Shown piece by piece: positions 44,054 through 55,372 of a stretch of DNA of 59,057 nucleotides. Location of the stretch: assembly GCA_028683835.1 (NCBI GenBank), contig JAQUHB010000018.1, positions 1 through 59,057 of the forward strand. Direction: 5' to 3'. How positions within the stretch are numbered: position 1 is the first letter of the stretch; every line of letters begins with the position of its first letter. The position numbers and the translations under genes are program-made. Under the pieces are notes generated by a model. The model saw nothing but the letters and a program-made list of their open reading frames with translations. It had not been told where the DNA came from and did no database searches. The stretch comes from Sulfurimonadaceae bacterium (lineage in GTDB: Bacteria > Campylobacterota > Campylobacteria > Campylobacterales > Sulfurimonadaceae).

Positions 44054-44895
44054 TAAAAAATAAAGCGTTAGGCCGTGGACTCGGCGCTCTTTTGGGTGAG
44101 ATGGAAAAGGCGTATGACAATGAAGTTCCAGATAGTGATGCAGTACTAGACATTCCACTTAAGAGTATCAAACCAAATCCTTATCAGCCTAGAAAAAGCT
44201 TCAATGAAGAGTCATTGCTAGAGCTTGGCGAATCTATTAAAAATGATGGTCTGCTTCAACCTATAGTCGTTATATCTGATATTGATGGATATACACTTGT
44301 CTCTGGAGAGAGAAGACTACGTGCATCAAAATTGATGAAACTAAAAACGATTCGTGCTATTTGCATGAAAGTTGATGATGATAGCATGCGTCATTTAGCT
44401 TTGATAGAAAATATTCAGCGTGATGAGCTTAATTCTATTGAACTAGCCCTTGCCTATGAAGAGTTAATCAAGATGCATAATATCACTCATGATGAATTAG
44501 GTGCAAGAATTCACAAAAGCAGAGCAAACATAACAAATACAATGCGACTTTTGCAACTTTCGCAAAAGACTCAAAAAGCTTTGATTGACAATAAAATCTC
44601 TTCTGGACACGCAAGAACTTTAATTGGTTTAGATGAAAAAGAGCAACAACTGTTAGTTGATTCTATTATTGGACAAAGATTGAGTGTGAGAGACGTTGAG
44701 GGGATGGTCAAATCACTAAAAACAGATATAGAAAAATCAGTAAGTCAAGAAAAAGAAATAATAGAATATAACTTCTTCCAAATCAAGAAAAAAATTGAAA
44801 ATTATGGATTAAAAGCCACGTTTAAGTCAAATAAAATGACTATTGAGTTTTCTAGTGAGTTGCAAATAGAGCAATTTCTTTCAAAACTTTTATAA
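44050..44895 (+). CDS. parB: ParB chromosome-partitioning protein
   Basis: A 281-residue CTP-dependent DNA clamp loaded at parS. It begins NKALGRGLGALLGEM (the ParA-stimulating N-terminus), then the ParB domain with KPNPYQPRKSFNEESL, the CTP-binding LVSGERRLRA and LIENIQRDELNSIELA, and a helix-turn-helix (HDELGARIHKSRANITNTMRLL). GTG start overlaps the parA stop. No parS-like palindrome was noticed in this window. Confidence 0.97.
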   Translation: MIKNKALGRGLGALLGEMEKAYDNEVPDSDAVLDIPLKSIKPNPYQPRKSFNEESLLELGESIKNDGLLQPIVVISDIDGYTLVSGERRLRASKLMKLKTIRAICMKVDDDSMRHLALIENIQRDELNSIELALAYEELIKMHNITHDELGARIHKSRANITNTMRLLQLSQKTQKALIDNKISSGHARTLIGLDEKEQQLLVDSIIGQRLSVRDVEGMVKSLKTDIEKSVSQEKEIIEYNFFQIKKKIENYGLKATFKSNKMTIEFSSELQIEQFLSKLL

Positions 44896-44931
44896 AAAAT
44901 TCAATTTCCTCAAAAAAAAACTCTTATTTAA

Positions 44932-44960
44932 CTGTCGTTTCAATTTACACATAGTATAAT
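44932..44960 (+). promoter_or_regulatory. Promoter of the ATP synthase operon
   Basis: A consensus TATAAT at 44955-44960 lies 22 bases before atpF', with only a weak match (CTGTCG) 17 bases upstream in a T-rich context. AGGAGGTG gives a strong ribosome-binding site. The 87-base gap separates parB from the atp genes, so the operon probably has its own transcript. Confidence 0.55.
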
Positions 44961-44982
44961 CACGCAACTTTTAGGAGGTGCT

Positions 44983-45405
44983 ATGTTAGATATAAGTCCG
45001 ATACTACTCGGTGTAACGCTGGTTGTATTTCTTATCCTTATTGCCGTTCTAAACAGTTGGCTCTATCGTCCTTTGCTATCTTATATGAGCAAACGTGATG
45101 CTGATCTCAAAAGAGATTTGCATCAAGTTGGATCAAATGATGATGAGGTTAGTGCGCTAATCGCAAAGTCTGAGCAGACTGTTATGGATGCTAAACTCGA
45201 AGCGGCAGCTTTAAGGGAGAAAGTTATTGCAGATGCTAAGGAATTGGCACAAAGCAAGTTAGATGCAAAACGTGCTGAATTAGCAGGTGAATATCTTGAG
45301 TTTGAAAAAACTTTGGCTCAAGAGCGTAAAGAGTTAAATAATGCCTTGCTATCGCAAGCTCCTTTATTTAAAGAAGCTATTAAAGCTAAATTTAGTCAAC
45401 TGTAA
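44983..45405 (+). CDS. atpF': F-type ATP synthase subunit b'
   Basis: A 140-residue stator subunit with one N-terminal transmembrane helix (about 6-26) and a long charged coiled coil. Two different b-type genes in a row (this one and the next) form a heterodimeric stalk, the arrangement of Campylobacterota, cyanobacteria and alphaproteobacteria. Genes for subunits a and c are not in this operon. Confidence 0.92.
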   Translation: MLDISPILLGVTLVVFLILIAVLNSWLYRPLLSYMSKRDADLKRDLHQVGSNDDEVSALIAKSEQTVMDAKLEAAALREKVIADAKELAQSKLDAKRAELAGEYLEFEKTLAQERKELNNALLSQAPLFKEAIKAKFSQL

Positions 45406-45413
45406 GGATGTTC

Positions 45414-45929
45414 ATGAGTAGAATTATATTATTAATGCTTATGGTGTCAACATATGCACTAGCGTCAGAAAATGGTGCTGAGCACTCTACAGATATTGTG
45501 TGGCGTACTATAAACTTTTTAGTTTTTGTTGGAATTGTTTGGTATTTTGTAGCTGAACCTGCGAAAAGTTATTTTTCAGGAAGAAGTAAATCTATAGCAG
45601 ATGAACTTCAAAAAGTTCAAGATAAACTAAGTGAATCAAAAACTGCAAAAGAAAAAGCTTTACAAAAATTGTCTGATGCCGAGAAGTTGGCGAAAGAGAT
45701 TTTGGAAAATGCTAAAAAAGAGAATAAAGTTCTTCAAGACGGTGTTATGAATCAATGTAACAGTGACCTTGAAATCATTATGAAACAAAATGTTTCATTG
45801 ATGGAACTTGAAAAAAGAAAAATGGTAAGAGAAGTAGTAGATGCTACTTTATTTGAATTGCTAGCAGAAGACAGAAATAGTTTTGATACAAAAGCTATGG
45901 TTGATGTTATCTTGAAAAAGGTTGCATAA
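45414..45929 (+). CDS. atpF: F-type ATP synthase subunit b
   Basis: A 171-residue stator subunit. It has a signal-like segment at the start (about 1-16, ending ALAS), then a membrane helix near residues 28-45 and a long coiled coil. I choose the ATG at 45414, five bases behind AAGGA, over the ATG six bases earlier, which directly abuts that site. The presequence before the membrane helix is a feature I recall from related b subunits. The stop overlaps the atpH start (TAATG). Confidence 0.92.
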   Translation: MSRIILLMLMVSTYALASENGAEHSTDIVWRTINFLVFVGIVWYFVAEPAKSYFSGRSKSIADELQKVQDKLSESKTAKEKALQKLSDAEKLAKEILENAKKENKVLQDGVMNQCNSDLEIIMKQNVSLMELEKRKMVREVVDATLFELLAEDRNSFDTKAMVDVILKKVA

Positions 45930-46462
45930 TGGAAGAAATGATTGCAAAGCGTTATGTAAAAGCTTTGAAAAATGCTTTTAATGTTAGCGAATTAGCTGAA
46001 GTAGGTGTTGTTTTTAATGCACTTGCAGGTGAATTTAAAAATCCGAAATTTTCTCAAATTATGGGTAATCCAAATGTAACAAAAAATCAAAAATTGGCTA
46101 TTTTATTAGATGCTACAAAAGCTGTTGAATCTAAAGAATTAAATAATTTTATTCATTTGTTAGTTGAAGAACACCGTATCAATGTGATCCCTGCAATTTC
46201 TCAAATCATTGAAAAAGAGATAGCAAAAATAAACAACACATATAGCGGTATTGTTTATAGTAATGGTGATATTGACAGTGCAACTTTAAGTGAATTAGGC
46301 TCAGGAATTAGTAAAAAGATTAATTCAAATATCACTTTGAAATTTATTAAAAATGATTTTGATGGTGTCAAAATGAAGATTGAAGATCTTGGACTTGAAA
46401 TAGATTTTTCTAAATCTAGAATAAATACTCAAATTATTGAGCATATTTTAAAAGCAATTTAA
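45929..46462 (+). CDS. atpH: F-type ATP synthase subunit delta
   Basis: A 177-residue protein of the stator that joins the b subunits to the top of F1. It shows the N-terminal helical domain (MIAKRYVKALKNAF), the NPNVTKNQKLAIL segment and LVEEHRINVIPAI, followed by the C-terminal domain. It lies between atpF and atpA in the standard order. Confidence 0.95.
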   Translation: MEEMIAKRYVKALKNAFNVSELAEVGVVFNALAGEFKNPKFSQIMGNPNVTKNQKLAILLDATKAVESKELNNFIHLLVEEHRINVIPAISQIIEKEIAKINNTYSGIVYSNGDIDSATLSELGSGISKKINSNITLKFIKNDFDGVKMKIEDLGLEIDFSKSRINTQIIEHILKAI

Positions 46463-46483
46463 TACAAAGAGAGGAGAATAGTA

Positions 46484-48001
46484 GTGGTAGCAAAAGTAAA
46501 AGCTGACGAAATTAGTTCTATTATAAAAGAACGTATCGAAAATTTTGAACTTAGTGTAGATATCAACGAAACAGGTAAAATCGTTTCTTATGCTGATGGT
46601 GTTGCACGAGTTTATGGTCTAAATAATGTTATGGCTGGTGAGATGGTTGAGTTTGAAGATGGAACTCGCGGTCTTGTTATGAACTTAGAAGAAAGTACAG
46701 CAGGTGTTGTTACACTTGGTAGTGGAAATGCATTAAAAGAGGGAATGAGCGTTAAGCGTTTAGGAAAACTTTTAAGTGTGCCTGTTGGCGACGCTCTTCT
46801 TGGTCGTGTTGTAAATGCACTTGGCGAACCTATCGATGGTAAAGGTCCAATTGAAACAAACGAAACTCGTTTGGTTGAAGAAAAAGCACCTGGTATTATG
46901 GCTCGTAAATCTGTTCATGAACCACTAGCGACTGGTATTAAAGCTATTGATGCGCTAGTTCCAATTGGTCGTGGTCAACGTGAGCTTATTATTGGTGACC
47001 GTCAAACTGGTAAAACTACAGTAGCATTAGATGCAATCATCAACCAAAAAGGTAATGGTGTTGTATGTATATATGTTGCTGTTGGTCAAAAACAATCAAC
47101 TGTTGCGCAAGTTATTCGTCGTTTAGAAGATAATGGCGCTATGGATTATACAATCGTTGTCTCTGCTACAGCTGCTGAAGCTGCTGCACTTCAATTTTTA
47201 GCTCCATATACTGGTGTTACTATGGGAGAATACTTCCGTGATAATGCACGTCATGGTCTAATTGTATATGATGATTTATCTAAACATGCAGTTGCTTACC
47301 GTGAAATGTCTCTAATCCTTCGTCGCCCTCCAGGCCGTGAAGCTTATCCGGGAGATGTTTTTTATATCCACTCTCGTTTACTAGAACGTGCTGCGAAGTT
47401 AAGTGATGAAAAAGGTGCAGGTTCTTTAACTGCTCTTCCAATCATTGAAACTCAAGCAGGTGATGTTGCGGCATATATTCCTACAAACGTGATCTCTATC
47501 ACTGATGGTCAAATCTTTCTAGAAACTGACTTGTTCAACTCAGGTGTTCGCCCTGCGATCAACGTTGGTCTTTCAGTTTCTCGTGTTGGTGGTGCTGCGC
47601 AAATCAAAGCTACTAAACAAGTTGCTGGGACTTTACGTCTTGATCTTGCTCAGTATCGTGAACTTGCAGCATTTGCTCAATTTGCATCTGATCTTGATGA
47701 AGTTTCTCGTAAACAACTTGAACGTGGGCAAAGAATGGTTGAAGTTTTGAAACAACCTCCATATTCTCCACTTTCAGCTGAGAAACAAGCTCTTGTTATT
47801 TTCGCTGGAAATGAAGGTTTCTTAGATGATATGGCAGCTTCAAATGTTGTTCGTTTTGAATCTGAGCTTTATCCGTTTGTTGAAGCTTCATACCCTCAAA
47901 TTTTTGAGAGTATCAGAAATTCATCTAAAATCGATGACGATACACATGCGTTGATGATTAAGGCACTAGAAGAGTTTAAAACTAGTTTCGTAGTAGCGTA
48001 A
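46484..48001 (+). CDS. atpA: F-type ATP synthase subunit alpha
   Basis: A 505-residue non-catalytic nucleotide-binding subunit of F1. The P-loop GDRQTGKTT and the signature [17 protein letters not shown] are present. GTG start after GAGGAGA. It shows strong codon bias towards GTT, GCT and CGT, as expected for a highly expressed gene. Confidence 0.98.
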   Translation: MVAKVKADEISSIIKERIENFELSVDINETGKIVSYADGVARVYGLNNVMAGEMVEFEDGTRGLVMNLEESTAGVVTLGSGNALKEGMSVKRLGKLLSVPVGDALLGRVVNALGEPIDGKGPIETNETRLVEEKAPGIMARKSVHEPLATGIKAIDALVPIGRGQRELIIGDRQTGKTTVALDAIINQKGNGVVCIYVAVGQKQSTVAQVIRRLEDNGAMDYTIVVSATAAEAAALQFLAPYTGVTMGEYFRDNARHGLIVYDDLSKHAVAYREMSLILRRPPGREAYPGDVFYIHSRLLERAAKLSDEKGAGSLTALPIIETQAGDVAAYIPTNVISITDGQIFLETDLFNSGVRPAINVGLSVSRVGGAAQIKATKQVAGTLRLDLAQYRELAAFAQFASDLDEVSRKQLERGQRMVEVLKQPPYSPLSAEKQALVIFAGNEGFLDDMAASNVVRFESELYPFVEASYPQIFESIRNSSKIDDDTHALMIKALEEFKTSFVVA

Positions 48002-48013
48002 GGAAGTATTTCT

Positions 48014-50304
<2,291 letters not shown>

Positions 50305-50330
50305 TCCATATAAACTCTAAAAGGATTGTT

Positions 50331-50723
50331 ATGGATACATTCAAACTAGAGATTCTAACTCCTAATGGCGCTATCTTCATGGGTAACGTTGTTAGTGTAA
50401 CTCTTCCTGGTGAAGAGGGCGAGTTCGGAGTTTTGGCACATCACGCATCGCTAACAACCTTGTTACAAGCTGGTGTGATAGATCTTGAGACAGATCACAA
50501 AACTGTAGAATCAGTTGCTGTCAATTGGGGTGTTGTTCAAGTGGATGAGTCAAAAGTTGTTGTGCTTGTTGATGGTGCCGTTTCTATAAAAGGTGCTTCA
50601 GAGAGTGAAATCGCTGCGGCTTTAGCAGAAGCTAAAAAATTAATAGAAGATGTATCAGACTCATCTGCTGCTATCGCTTCTGTATCTGCAAAACTAGAAA
50701 ATGCAGCTCAAAAATTAATATAA
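50331..50723 (+). CDS. atpC: F-type ATP synthase subunit epsilon
   Basis: A 130-residue F1 subunit that couples rotation and can inhibit ATP hydrolysis. The N-terminal beta sandwich reads KLEILTPNGAIFMGNVVSVTLPGEEGEFGVLAHHAS, given here only by its ends KLEILTPNG and GEFGVLAHHA, with a helical C-terminus. It completes the F1 genes and is followed by the Tol-Pal genes after four bases. Confidence 0.95.
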   Translation: MDTFKLEILTPNGAIFMGNVVSVTLPGEEGEFGVLAHHASLTTLLQAGVIDLETDHKTVESVAVNWGVVQVDESKVVVLVDGAVSIKGASESEIAAALAEAKKLIEDVSDSSAAIASVSAKLENAAQKLI

Positions 50724-50727
50724 TTTT

Positions 50728-51297
50728 ATGTTGAATCATATTATAGATTTTTATCTTAAAAGTCATCCTGTCACACTTTTTGTGTTGGCAGTTTTGACTT
50801 TGTATTTCTTCATTATCAATTGGATCTTTTTTTATCGTCTTTTTTCTTTAAGTGCATGGAATTCAAGAGAGAGTTCATCTTTAGAGACATTGCTTATGGG
50901 TTCACCAAATATTGCACCAAACTCTTACTTGAGTCATTTTATTAAAAGTACATCGGTACTTTCAAAAGAATTGTTTGATTTGGCACAATTTGCAGCAACA
51001 AAAGAAGCAACAAAAGGGTTGTCCTTTTTATCTATAGTTGCTTCAACATCACCATTTATTGGTCTTTTTGGTACGGTTACTTCTATTTTAGATACTTTTA
51101 GTCATATTGGCCAATCTAGTGGAACGATGGCAATTATTGCTGCGGGCGTTTCTGATGCTTTGGTCGCAACAGCAAGTGGCATATTTGTAGCTATTTTTGC
51201 ATACACATATCACCAAATTATTAAGAGAAAAGCATTTGAACTCTCAGGATTATTAAAAATGCAGTCTGATTCTTTGCTCTCTAAAAAAGCGTATTGA
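50728..51297 (+). CDS. tolQ: MotA/TolQ/ExbB proton-channel protein
   Basis: A 189-residue inner-membrane protein with three helices (about 15-38, 105-128 and 138-162). The conserved signature TSPFIGLFGTVTSILDTF and AAGVSDALVATASGIFVAI are typical of TolQ/ExbB. With the next gene it should form the proton-driven motor for the Tol-Pal system whose other genes follow. Annotation as exbB is equally common in the phylum; the tolB-pal context favours TolQ. No strong ribosome-binding site was seen. Confidence 0.92.
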   Translation: MLNHIIDFYLKSHPVTLFVLAVLTLYFFIINWIFFYRLFSLSAWNSRESSSLETLLMGSPNIAPNSYLSHFIKSTSVLSKELFDLAQFAATKEATKGLSFLSIVASTSPFIGLFGTVTSILDTFSHIGQSSGTMAIIAAGVSDALVATASGIFVAIFAYTYHQIIKRKAFELSGLLKMQSDSLLSKKAY

Positions 51298-51689
51298 TGA
51301 TGTACGATTGGGATGATAAACCAGAACTAAATATCACTCCACTTGTGGATGTGATGTTGGTCTTACTTGCAATCTTAATGGTTATTGCACCAAATATAGT
51401 ATATGAAGAGTTGATTAATTTGCCTCAGGGCTCTTCGATGAAGCAAATATCAAAATTGTCACCTGTTCATATAACTATTGATAAAGATAAGAATGTCAAA
51501 GTAAATAATAATAACTATGAACTTAGTTCTTTTGCAGATAACTTTATGCAATTTGCACAAACATTTGGTGAGAAACCAACTGTAACTATAAGCGCAGACA
51601 AAACCCTTGATTATGGTATTGTTATGTCTGTTATTGCTGCTGTAAAGCAAGCTGGATTCACAGAAATATCTTTAGCTACAAATGGATAA
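51297..51689 (+). CDS. tolR: TolR/ExbD biopolymer transport protein
   Basis: A protein of about 130 residues with one transmembrane helix (about 17-36) bearing the critical Asp in LNITPLVDVMLVLLAILMV, then a periplasmic domain. The proton-conducting Asp is intact. The exact start is open: TTG 51294, ATG 51297 and ATG 51300 are consecutive in frame; I use the ATG that overlaps the tolQ stop. The stop overlaps the next gene. Confidence 0.92.
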   Translation: MMYDWDDKPELNITPLVDVMLVLLAILMVIAPNIVYEELINLPQGSSMKQISKLSPVHITIDKDKNVKVNNNNYELSSFADNFMQFAQTFGEKPTVTISADKTLDYGIVMSVIAAVKQAGFTEISLATNG

Positions 51690-52491
51690 TAAAAACGATA
51701 GCTACTTTTATTTGAGTGGCTTTATATCATCGCTGATAATGCTACTGCTGTTTATCCTTTTTTCTTATGCCCTTTTTTCTGCACAGGAGAATAAATCTTA
51801 TGCCTTAACCAAAGATAATTCTATCAACATTTCTCTTGTCACTGACTCTTCAAAAAAAAACGTTGAAAAAAAAGTAGAAACTGAAAAGGAAGTTGTTAAA
51901 GAAGAACAACCTGAAACGATTCAAGCACCAGCTGAAACTAAAGAAACTCCAAAAGAGAGTGAAACGAAGGTAGAACAAAAAGAAGCACCTGTAAAAGAAG
52001 CAGATGTTTCCACACTATTTTCGAAAGTTTTTACTAAGTCAGTTGATTCAAAAAAAACTGATAAACAAGTGAAAATGGATAAAAGTCAATTACAAAAATT
52101 AACAAAAAAAGTGGATACCATAAGTAAGAATAACGTTGGGTCATTAACGCAAAAAATCCAAAATACAAAGTTTTCAAAAGCAGCTGTAGAAGTGACTAGC
52201 CAAAGTAGTTCCACCGGCGCAGAGGTTAACAAGTATTTGGCTAAAATTCAAGGCCAGATTTATGATAATTTTTTCCCTCCGTTAAATACTCAAGGACAAA
52301 CAGGTAAGGTTCTTATCAAACTTTCTTCAGATGGAACAGTCTTGGACTTCAGGATAGTAAGCTATTCTGGTAACGACTTTTTTAATGCAGAAGTTGATAG
52401 ATTAAAAAGAAGAATTATGATGTTGAAATTTCCAGAAAACCCTGATGGTAAATCTGGAAATTACATGATTACATTGGTAGCAAAGGAGTAG
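51682..52491 (+). CDS. tolA: TonB/TolA-type energy-transducing protein
   Basis: A 269-residue protein with one N-terminal membrane helix (about 10-32), a Lys/Glu/Pro/Thr-rich extended region (about 55-105), and a C-terminal TonB/TolA-like domain (YLAKIQGQIYDNFFPPLN, GKVLIKLSSDGTVLDFRI). Located between tolR and tolB, it most likely spans the periplasm and connects the motor to Pal. TonB is the alternative label; the context supports TolA. Confidence 0.85.
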   Translation: MDNKNDSYFYLSGFISSLIMLLLFILFSYALFSAQENKSYALTKDNSINISLVTDSSKKNVEKKVETEKEVVKEEQPETIQAPAETKETPKESETKVEQKEAPVKEADVSTLFSKVFTKSVDSKKTDKQVKMDKSQLQKLTKKVDTISKNNVGSLTQKIQNTKFSKAAVEVTSQSSSTGAEVNKYLAKIQGQIYDNFFPPLNTQGQTGKVLIKLSSDGTVLDFRIVSYSGNDFFNAEVDRLKRRIMMLKFPENPDGKSGNYMITLVAKE

Positions 52492-52493
52492 AT

Positions 52494-53744
52494 TTGCGTA
52501 TATTTTTAAGTTTATTATTTTTTTTCACTCTATCTTTTGGAGCTGATGCTTCGATTGAAGTTATAAAAAAAGTGGATGTTGCGCCTAATATCGGTGTTGA
52601 AGATTCATCAATAGGTTATGATGAGAGTTTAAGAAACTCATTTTTTAAAACTTTACTTGGTGACTTAAATGTTTTATCACTTTTTAACGTCGATAGGCAA
52701 CACTACACAACAAATTATGAAAATAATGATGTTGTAGTGGAGAATAGAGATAAAGATTATGTTATTAGATATAAAGTTTCAGAAGAGGTTGATAAATCAT
52801 TTAACGTTACAATGAAAATTATGAAAAAGTCGGTTGTCGTTGCTACGAAAAACTATACATTAAAAAATAAAAATCTTTATGTTTTCGTTGCACATGCAAT
52901 GGCATTTGATGTAAATGAATACATGGGAGCAGCACCTGTAAATTGGATTAAAAGTAAAGTTTTGATTGCACGTTTGGTATCACCTGGACAAAGTGAGATT
53001 CTTGTCTGCGATTATACACTTACATTTTCACAGAGAATTGTCAAAGGCGGAATCAATATCTTCCCAAAATGGGCAAATAAAGATCAGAGTGCATTCTATT
53101 ATACATATTTAAGCGGAAGAAAACCGATATTAAAACTTGTAGATATTAGAACTGGAAAAGCTTCTAACGTGCTCTCATCAGATGGTATGATCGTATGTTC
53201 AGATGTCAGTCCTGACGGGAAAAAACTTCTTGTGACTATGGCTCCAGAAGGACAGCCTGATATTTATCTTTATAATGTAGATTCTAAAAAATCTACACGT
53301 TTAACAACATATCAAGGTATAGATGTTGGCGGTCAATTTTTGAATGATAATAGAGTTGCTTTTATTTCCAATCGTTTGGGTTACCCAAATATTTTCGCAT
53401 TAACAATTGGAAGTAATGCAGTAGAACAATTGGTTTTTGAAGGCAAAAGCAATTCTTCTTGTAGTGCGTATAATGGATATGTTGTATATAAAGCGAGAGA
53501 AAGTTCTGATACTTTTGGCGACAACACTTTTAATCTTCATTTAATTTCTACTGGGAGTTCTGTGGTAAGACGCTTAACTGCAACAGGAGTAAATGAATTC
53601 CCTAGGTTTTCGGGAGATGGTGATTCTATTCTTTATGTGAAAGAATATAAGCAACAAAGTTCAATAGGTATTATTAGGCTTAAATATAATAAAAATTACC
53701 TATTTCCTTTAAAATATGGAAAAATTCAGTCAATTGATTGGTAA
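52494..53744 (+). CDS. tolB: TolB periplasmic beta-propeller protein
   Basis: A 416-residue precursor with a signal peptide (about 1-17). The N-terminal TolB domain is followed by WD40-like/PD40 repeats (NIFPKWANKDQSAFYYTYLSG, SDVSPDGKKLLVTMA, PRFSGDGDSILYV). It binds Pal and controls its attachment to peptidoglycan. The start is TTG three bases after the tolA stop, without an ATG nearby. A small AATAAAA/TTTTATT inverted repeat follows the stop at 53745-53761. Confidence 0.95.
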   Translation: MRIFLSLLFFFTLSFGADASIEVIKKVDVAPNIGVEDSSIGYDESLRNSFFKTLLGDLNVLSLFNVDRQHYTTNYENNDVVVENRDKDYVIRYKVSEEVDKSFNVTMKIMKKSVVVATKNYTLKNKNLYVFVAHAMAFDVNEYMGAAPVNWIKSKVLIARLVSPGQSEILVCDYTLTFSQRIVKGGINIFPKWANKDQSAFYYTYLSGRKPILKLVDIRTGKASNVLSSDGMIVCSDVSPDGKKLLVTMAPEGQPDIYLYNVDSKKSTRLTTYQGIDVGGQFLNDNRVAFISNRLGYPNIFALTIGSNAVEQLVFEGKSNSSCSAYNGYVVYKARESSDTFGDNTFNLHLISTGSSVVRRLTATGVNEFPRFSGDGDSILYVKEYKQQSSIGIIRLKYNKNYLFPLKYGKIQSIDW

Positions 53745-53782
53745 AATAAAAGTGTTTTATTAAGATTATTAACAATTTTTTT

Positions 53783-53788
53783 GATACA
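53783..53788 (+). promoter_or_regulatory. Possible -10 (GATACAAT context) for pal-ybgF
   Basis: TTGATACAATGG after the run AACAATTTTTT resembles a Campylobacterota promoter -10 with T-rich upstream DNA, about 31 bases before the pal start. It suggests an extra internal promoter for pal and cpoB. The exact hexamer boundary is uncertain. Confidence 0.4.
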
Positions 53789-53818
53789 ATGGCACAATAT
53801 CAAATACAAGGGTCTTTC

Positions 53819-54370
53819 ATGAAAAAAAATGTTATATTGTCGAGTGTAGCGGTTGCTGTTTTGTTGTTTTCTGGATGTAGTACGAATAAGCCGACTGTTG
53901 ATCAGACTGCTAAAACAATAACTACACCATCATTAGAGTCGTCTTCTGTGAATACTGAAACTACAGCTCCAGTTACTAGTAACAATGCAACAGATAATGT
54001 TGCAGCAAACGGTGCGTCTATGGCAGATATTGAAAAAAGTATGACTTCTGTATATTTTGATTTTGATAAATTCAATATACGTGAAGATATGAAAGCGAAT
54101 GTTAGTACTGATTCTAGCATAGCGAAAGCTGCAGCTTCTGCATACGGAGTAAAATTAGAAGGTAACTGTGATGAGTGGGGTAGTGATGAATATAACTTCG
54201 CACTAGGTCTTAAACGTGCTCAAGCAGTAAAAACTGAATTAGTTAACGAAGGTGTTGATGCTAAACGTATTTCAATGGTAAGTTTAGGTAAAAGTACTCC
54301 AGTATGTACTGAAAAAACAAAAGAATGTTGGGCTAAAAACCGTCGCGTAGATTTCAAATTACTTCCATAA
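53819..54370 (+). CDS. pal: Pal peptidoglycan-associated lipoprotein
   Basis: A 183-residue lipoprotein anchored in the outer membrane and bound to peptidoglycan. It has a lipobox (LFSGC), a Ser/Thr/Asn-rich linker (about 22-65) and an OmpA-like domain: VYFDFDKFNI, GNCDEWGSDEYNFALGLKRA, KNRRVDFKL. The start used is the ATG at 53819 after AAGGG; an in-frame ATG ten codons upstream overlaps the promoter-like region and gives no signal peptide. Confidence 0.96.
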   Translation: MKKNVILSSVAVAVLLFSGCSTNKPTVDQTAKTITTPSLESSSVNTETTAPVTSNNATDNVAANGASMADIEKSMTSVYFDFDKFNIREDMKANVSTDSSIAKAAASAYGVKLEGNCDEWGSDEYNFALGLKRAQAVKTELVNEGVDAKRISMVSLGKSTPVCTEKTKECWAKNRRVDFKLLP

Positions 54371-54373
54371 TAT

Positions 54374-55294
54374 ATGAAGCGCGCACTCTCTTTTATAGTT
54401 TTTGCATCGCTTCTTCCTATATCACTGCTTAGTTCTGAGCCTTCTGCGTTCGGAGCTGGTGATTTAGATTCCCCCTCTCCTTACGGACTTACTCAAAGCG
54501 AAAAAGTCGTATTGGAAAATAAGCAAAAACTTGATGGCTTACGTCAAAAAACTTCTTCTGTAGACAATAAAATAGATTCCCTCCGAGAAAGAGTTGATGG
54601 TTTTCAAACAGTTGTTGAAGGTATTTCTAAAACATCACATCAAAATAGTTTGGATATACAAACTCTTCTTACAAATAGTAGAGATAGCTCTGATTCTAAA
54701 GATGCACGTAACCAAAAAATAGACCAATTAATTAAAACAAATAGTGACAACTTAGAAAAACTTAGATTGCTTATGACTGACATGTCTACAGTCGTAGATA
54801 CAATCAATAAAAATTATGTTTCTAAAGAAGAATATAACAGTTTAGTAAAAGATGTGAACGATATGAAAAGTCTCTTAGGCTCTAAAGTTAAATCATCAGC
54901 TAAGTCTTCGGGTGATTCCTTAGATTCTATGGGTACTGCAAAGGTTTACAGCAAGGCTGAGGCTTATTATAAAAGTAAAGATTATGATAAAGCAAAAGAG
55001 TGCTATGATTACTTGATATCAAAAAACTATAAAGCTGCATATTCTAGCTATATGGCCGGTGAAGTAAGTTACAAAACTAAAAACTATTCTGATGCCATCT
55101 CTTACTATAAAGAGAGTGGAACACGCAATGAGACGGCAACATATATGCCAACTTTAATGCTTCATACAGCAATAGCAATGCAAAAAACTAAAGATAATGA
55201 CACTGCGAAGAAATTTTTAGGTGCTCTTATCACAAACTATCCAAAATCGAGTGAATCAAAAGATGCAAAAAAAATTCTCTCTAGCTTAAAATAA
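54374..55294 (+). CDS. cpoB: CpoB/YbgF Tol-Pal accessory protein
   Basis: A 306-residue precursor with a signal peptide (about 1-20). It has a coiled-coil section (about 40-160, VVLENKQKLDGLRQKTSSVD and further heptads) and a C-terminal tetratricopeptide-repeat domain (YSKAEAYYKSKDYDKAKECY, then TKNYSDAISYYKES and FLGALITNYPKSSESKDA). It coordinates peptidoglycan synthesis with outer-membrane constriction in other bacteria. It follows pal after three bases. Confidence 0.9.
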   Translation: MKRALSFIVFASLLPISLLSSEPSAFGAGDLDSPSPYGLTQSEKVVLENKQKLDGLRQKTSSVDNKIDSLRERVDGFQTVVEGISKTSHQNSLDIQTLLTNSRDSSDSKDARNQKIDQLIKTNSDNLEKLRLLMTDMSTVVDTINKNYVSKEEYNSLVKDVNDMKSLLGSKVKSSAKSSGDSLDSMGTAKVYSKAEAYYKSKDYDKAKECYDYLISKNYKAAYSSYMAGEVSYKTKNYSDAISYYKESGTRNETATYMPTLMLHTAIAMQKTKDNDTAKKFLGALITNYPKSSESKDAKKILSSLK

Positions 55295-55346
55295 CTGTAT
55301 CAAATATAATTTTTCAGCCTTTATGAAAATTATAAATGATACAATC

Positions 55347-55352
55347 CACAAA
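55347..55352 (+). promoter_or_regulatory. Possible -10 in the cpoB-slyD gap
   Basis: GATACAATCC in this 78-base AT-rich gap resembles a -10 box (TACAAT) about 24 bases before slyD. AAGGTGAA follows as ribosome-binding site. No good -35 was seen. Confidence 0.35.
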
Positions 55353-55372
55353 AATATAATTAAGGTGAAAAT

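Noticed and set aside
43271-44895. ParA/ParB as a sign of a plasmid or integrated element
   Set aside because: They lie between birA and the ATP synthase genes in an order conserved in the phylum, with matching composition and overlapping starts, so they are the chromosomal partition genes. No parS-like palindrome was noticed by eye, but it could lie outside the window.
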